This document shows positions 42,750 to 44,957 of a DNA stretch of 44,957 bases, piece by piece (within the stretch, counting starts at the first letter, position 1; every line of letters starts with the position of its first letter). Source of the stretch: Betaproteobacteria bacterium Ga0077532 (GTDB lineage Bacteria; Pseudomonadota; Gammaproteobacteria; Burkholderiales; Ga0077523); assembly GCA_001464895.1 (NCBI GenBank), contig LNEE01000022.1, positions 1 through 44,957 on the forward strand. The letters run 5' to 3'. Made by a program: the position numbers and the translations under genes. The notes beneath the pieces are model-generated. The model had not been told where the DNA came from. It saw only the letters and a program-made list of their open reading frames with translations, and searched no databases.

Positions 42750-43904
42750 ATGGCCCTGATTCCCGAACCGTTCCGCGTCTCCTTCCCGGACAGCGCCCTC
42801 ACCGATCTGCGCGAGCGGCTGGCCCGCACGCGCTTCCCCGATCAGGCGCCCGGTGCGCCCTGGGCCTACGGTGCCGATGTCGGGTATCTCCAGGAGATCG
42901 TGGCGTACTGGCGCGACCAGTTCGACTGGCGCGCGCAGGAGGCACGCCTCAACGCCTTCCCGCAGTACCGCGTGCGGCTGCACGGCATCCCCGTCCACTT
43001 CCTGCACGTGCCCGGCAAGGGGCCGAATCCGCAACCGCTGCTGCTCTCGCATGGCTGGCCCGGATCGGTCTTCGAGTTCCTCGAGATCATCCCCCGCCTC
43101 ACCGACCCCGCGCGATTCGGCGGCGATCCGGCCGATGCGTTCACCGTCGTCGCGCCCTCCCTGCCCGGCTACGGCCTGTCGTTCGAGCCTGGCCAGCCAC
43201 GCTTCGGACTCGAAGCCATCGCCGACTGCTTCGCGGCCCTCATGACCGAGGTGCTCGGCTACCGCCGGTTCGCAGCACAGGGCGGGGACTGGGGCGGCTT
43301 CGTCACGTCGCGACTCGGGCATGCCCATGCCGCCAAGCTGATCGGCATCCACGTGAACCTGCTCGCCGTGCCGCGCGATCCGAAGATGCTCGAAAACCCG
43401 ACGCCCGAGGAACGCAAGTACGGTGAGGAACTCGCGCTCTTCCTGAAGGAGGAGACCGGCTACCAGTGGATCCAGGGCACCAAGCCGCAGACGCTCGCCT
43501 TTGGCCTGACCGATTCGCCCGCCGGCCTCGCCGCGTGGATCCTCGAGAAGTTCCGCAGTTGGTCCGACTGCCACGGCGATCTCGAAAGCGTGTTCACGAA
43601 AGACGAACTGCTCGCCGACATCACGCTGTACTGGCTGACCGGCGCGATCGGTTCCTCGTTCTGGCCGTACTACGCCCGCATGCATGGCGGCTGGCCGATC
43701 CCGCCCGGCGGCGTCACCGTCCCAATGGGGTATTGCCAGTTCCCGACCGAGATCCTCCGCCCGCCACGCTCGGTGGCGGCCCGCATGTACACCGACATCC
43801 GCCGATGGACGGTCATGGAGAAGGGTGGACACTTCGCCGCGATGGAGCAACCCGAGGCGCTGGCGCACGAGATCACCGAGTTCTTCCGGCCGTTGCGGGG
43901 GTAG
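42750..43904 (+). CDS. epoxide hydrolase (EHN domain plus alpha/beta hydrolase)
   Basis: The 384-residue enzyme has the N-terminal EHN domain (PFRVSFPDSALTDLRERLAR and FPQYRVRLHGIPVHFLHVPG) of microsomal-type epoxide hydrolases and an alpha/beta hydrolase core. The nucleophile is Asp180 in QGGDWGGF, the oxyanion motif is HGWPGS at 101-106 and the catalytic His is in EKGGHFAAMEQPE near the C terminus. Its substrate may be a lipid or terpene epoxide. The ATG at 42750 gives the normal start; the longer frame upstream is not supported. Confidence 0.88.
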   Translation: MALIPEPFRVSFPDSALTDLRERLARTRFPDQAPGAPWAYGADVGYLQEIVAYWRDQFDWRAQEARLNAFPQYRVRLHGIPVHFLHVPGKGPNPQPLLLSHGWPGSVFEFLEIIPRLTDPARFGGDPADAFTVVAPSLPGYGLSFEPGQPRFGLEAIADCFAALMTEVLGYRRFAAQGGDWGGFVTSRLGHAHAAKLIGIHVNLLAVPRDPKMLENPTPEERKYGEELALFLKEETGYQWIQGTKPQTLAFGLTDSPAGLAAWILEKFRSWSDCHGDLESVFTKDELLADITLYWLTGAIGSSFWPYYARMHGGWPIPPGGVTVPMGYCQFPTEILRPPRSVAARMYTDIRRWTVMEKGGHFAAMEQPEALAHEITEFFRPLRG

Positions 43905-43943
43905 GCGGTCGGCGGGGTGAACGACACGGGTAGCACTCCCTCT

Positions 43944-44002
43944 CGGGCCGTCGGCCCGCTGCGGTCGTCCGCGGGATGTACGACAAGGGGAGGGCCCCTT
44001 GT
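43944..44002 (+). terminator. two hairpins after the epoxide hydrolase gene, possible terminator
   Basis: CGGGCC-GTC-GGCCCG forms a stem at 43944-43958, and ACAAGGGG-AGGG-CCCCTTGT forms an eight-pair stem at 43983-44002. Neither is followed by a T-run, so they may be attenuating hairpins or part of the repeat region rather than true intrinsic terminators. Confidence 0.4.
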
Positions 44003-44049
44003 ATATCCCCCGTGGTGCGCCATCCGCTGTGGTGTCGGGCCGCGCTTCT

Positions 44050-44862
44050 GTAGCCGCGAGAGCGTCGATCGCGGTCGAAGCGCTTCCTTTCGCTCACCGC
44101 TTTCGGGGCCATGGGCCCCTCCTACAGGGGGAGCCGACATGCCACCCGCCTTGGGAATGGTCACGCTGTTGTAGGAGCGGCCCATGGCCGCGAGAGAGCC
44201 GGTTCCAGGTGGGGCGTATCCGTTCATCGATCGCTTTCGGGGCCATGGGTCCCTCCCACAGGAATCGGTGGATGCGCCATCCGCTGTGCTGTCGGGCCGT
44301 GCTTCTGTAGGAGCGGCCCATGGCCGCGAGAGCGCCGATTGCGGTCGAAGCGCTTCCTTGCGCGCACCGCTTTCGGGGCCATGGGCCCCTCCTACAGGGG
44401 GAGCCGACATGTCACCCGCCTCGGGAATGGTCACGCTGTTGTAGGAGCGGCCCATGGCCGCGAGAGCGCCGATTGCGGTCGAAGCGCTTCCTTTCGCTCA
44501 CCGCTTTCGGGGCCATGGGCCCCTCCTACAGGGGGAGCCGACATGCCACCCGCCTCGGGAATGGTCACGCTGTTGTAGGAGCGGCCCATGACCGCGAGAG
44601 CGTCGGTTCCAGGTGGGGCGTATCCGTTCATCGATCGCTTTCGGGGCCATGGGCCCCTCCTACAGGGGGAGCCGACATGCCACCCGCCTCGGGAATGGTC
44701 ACGCTGTTGTAGGAGCGGCCCATGGCCGCGAGAGCGTCGGTTCCAGGTGGGGCGTATCCGTTCATCGATCGCTTTCGGGGCCATGGGTCCCTCCTACAGG
44801 GGGAGCCGACGTGCCACCCGCCTTGGGAATGGTCACGCTGTTGTAGGAGAGCGGCCCATGGC
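44050..44862. repeat. tandem array of REP/BIME-like palindromes, 134-bp period
   Basis: GTAGGAG-headed units start at 44171, 44307, 44441, 44575, 44709 and 44843, spaced 136, 134, 134, 134 and 134 bases; a shortened copy starts at 44050. Each full unit has a GTAGGAG head with the palindrome GCGGCC-CAT-GGCCGC, a first linker of about 45 bases, an inverted partner GGGGCC-ATG-GGCCCC ending CTCCTAC, and a second linker. The first linker comes in two alleles and so does the second, mixed between units. The GTAG head plus palindrome in inverted pairs is the form of REP elements grouped as BIMEs. No protein-coding content is credible here. No REP transposase (RAYT) gene is in the window. Confidence 0.88.
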
Positions 44863-44957
44863 CCCATGGCACTACCTTAAGGAAATAGGCGCGGGCGAGA
44901 GGGGCGTTTTGAGAAGGCTGAGAGCCTCGCGTTGTTAAGATCGTGGTGTCGAAGTCA
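44863..44957. other. right end, no gene recognised
   Basis: The last 95 bases follow the broken final repeat unit and show no start with a ribosome binding site and no recognisable frame. Confidence 0.4.

Noticed and set aside
44050..44862. CRISPR array
   Set aside because: The repeats are 134 bases apart, the linkers are repeated rather than unique, and no cas genes are present. REP/BIME palindromes explain it better.
43917..44938. Several overlapping small open frames in the right-end repeats
   Set aside because: They arise from the repeated DNA itself and read the same peptide segments again and again without a ribosome binding site.

Overview
The window looks like a high-GC betaproteobacterial chromosome carrying a genomic island. 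The chromosomal part (about 18.6-45 kb) has the block mltA / apaG / rpe-gph-trpEGDC, a Gram-negative porin ending in Phe, DsbC, a TonB-like protein, and small DUF1840 and DUF3149 proteins that are typical of Betaproteobacteria. I cannot assign a genus from the sequence alone.

Island (left edge to about 18.6 kb). A tyrosine integrase lies beside the 3' end of a CAT-anticodon tRNA gene on the minus strand. Moving left come a conserved-looking protein of unknown function, an AlpA-type small DNA-binding protein, a large primase-helicase, and a lone phage terminase small subunit in the opposite orientation. No capsid, portal, tail or large-terminase genes are visible, so this core resembles a phage satellite rather than a prophage. 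The cargo further left is defence-like: a DUF2026 protein, a 5' relic of another restriction enzyme, a type I restriction-modification operon (hsdR, unknown 129-aa gene, hsdM, hsdS) translationally coupled to an OLD-type ATPase/TOPRIM nuclease, a PD-(D/E)XK nuclease of the DUF91/NucS type, and an AT-richer pair made of a small protein and a membrane M48-like metallopeptidase. The left edge holds the end of an IS630-type transposase. The second attachment site is not in the window, so the island continues to the left.

Chromosome, 18.7-30.6 kb: an FAD monooxygenase of the UbiH/COQ6 family, dsbC, a tonB-like gene, mltA, a 38-aa membrane protein divergent from mltA, apaG, then rpe-gph and trpE-trpG-trpD-trpC, with a possible Trp-containing leader peptide before trpE. 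A porin follows, with two tandem intrinsic terminators.

Chromosome, 30.6-43.9 kb: an AttH/CrtC-like lipocalin hydrolase, an NAD-type isocitrate dehydrogenase, an envelope-stress-like trio (Spy/CpxP-like protein, OmpR-type regulator, histidine kinase), M20 and M81 peptidases, a rhomboid protease, a glutathione transferase, several small conserved proteins, an XRE-like regulator, a tautomerase and an epoxide hydrolase.

Right edge, 44.0-44.9 kb: an array of REP/BIME-like palindromes with a strict 134-bp period and mosaic linkers. The two most interesting regions are the satellite-like, defence-loaded island and this repeat array.
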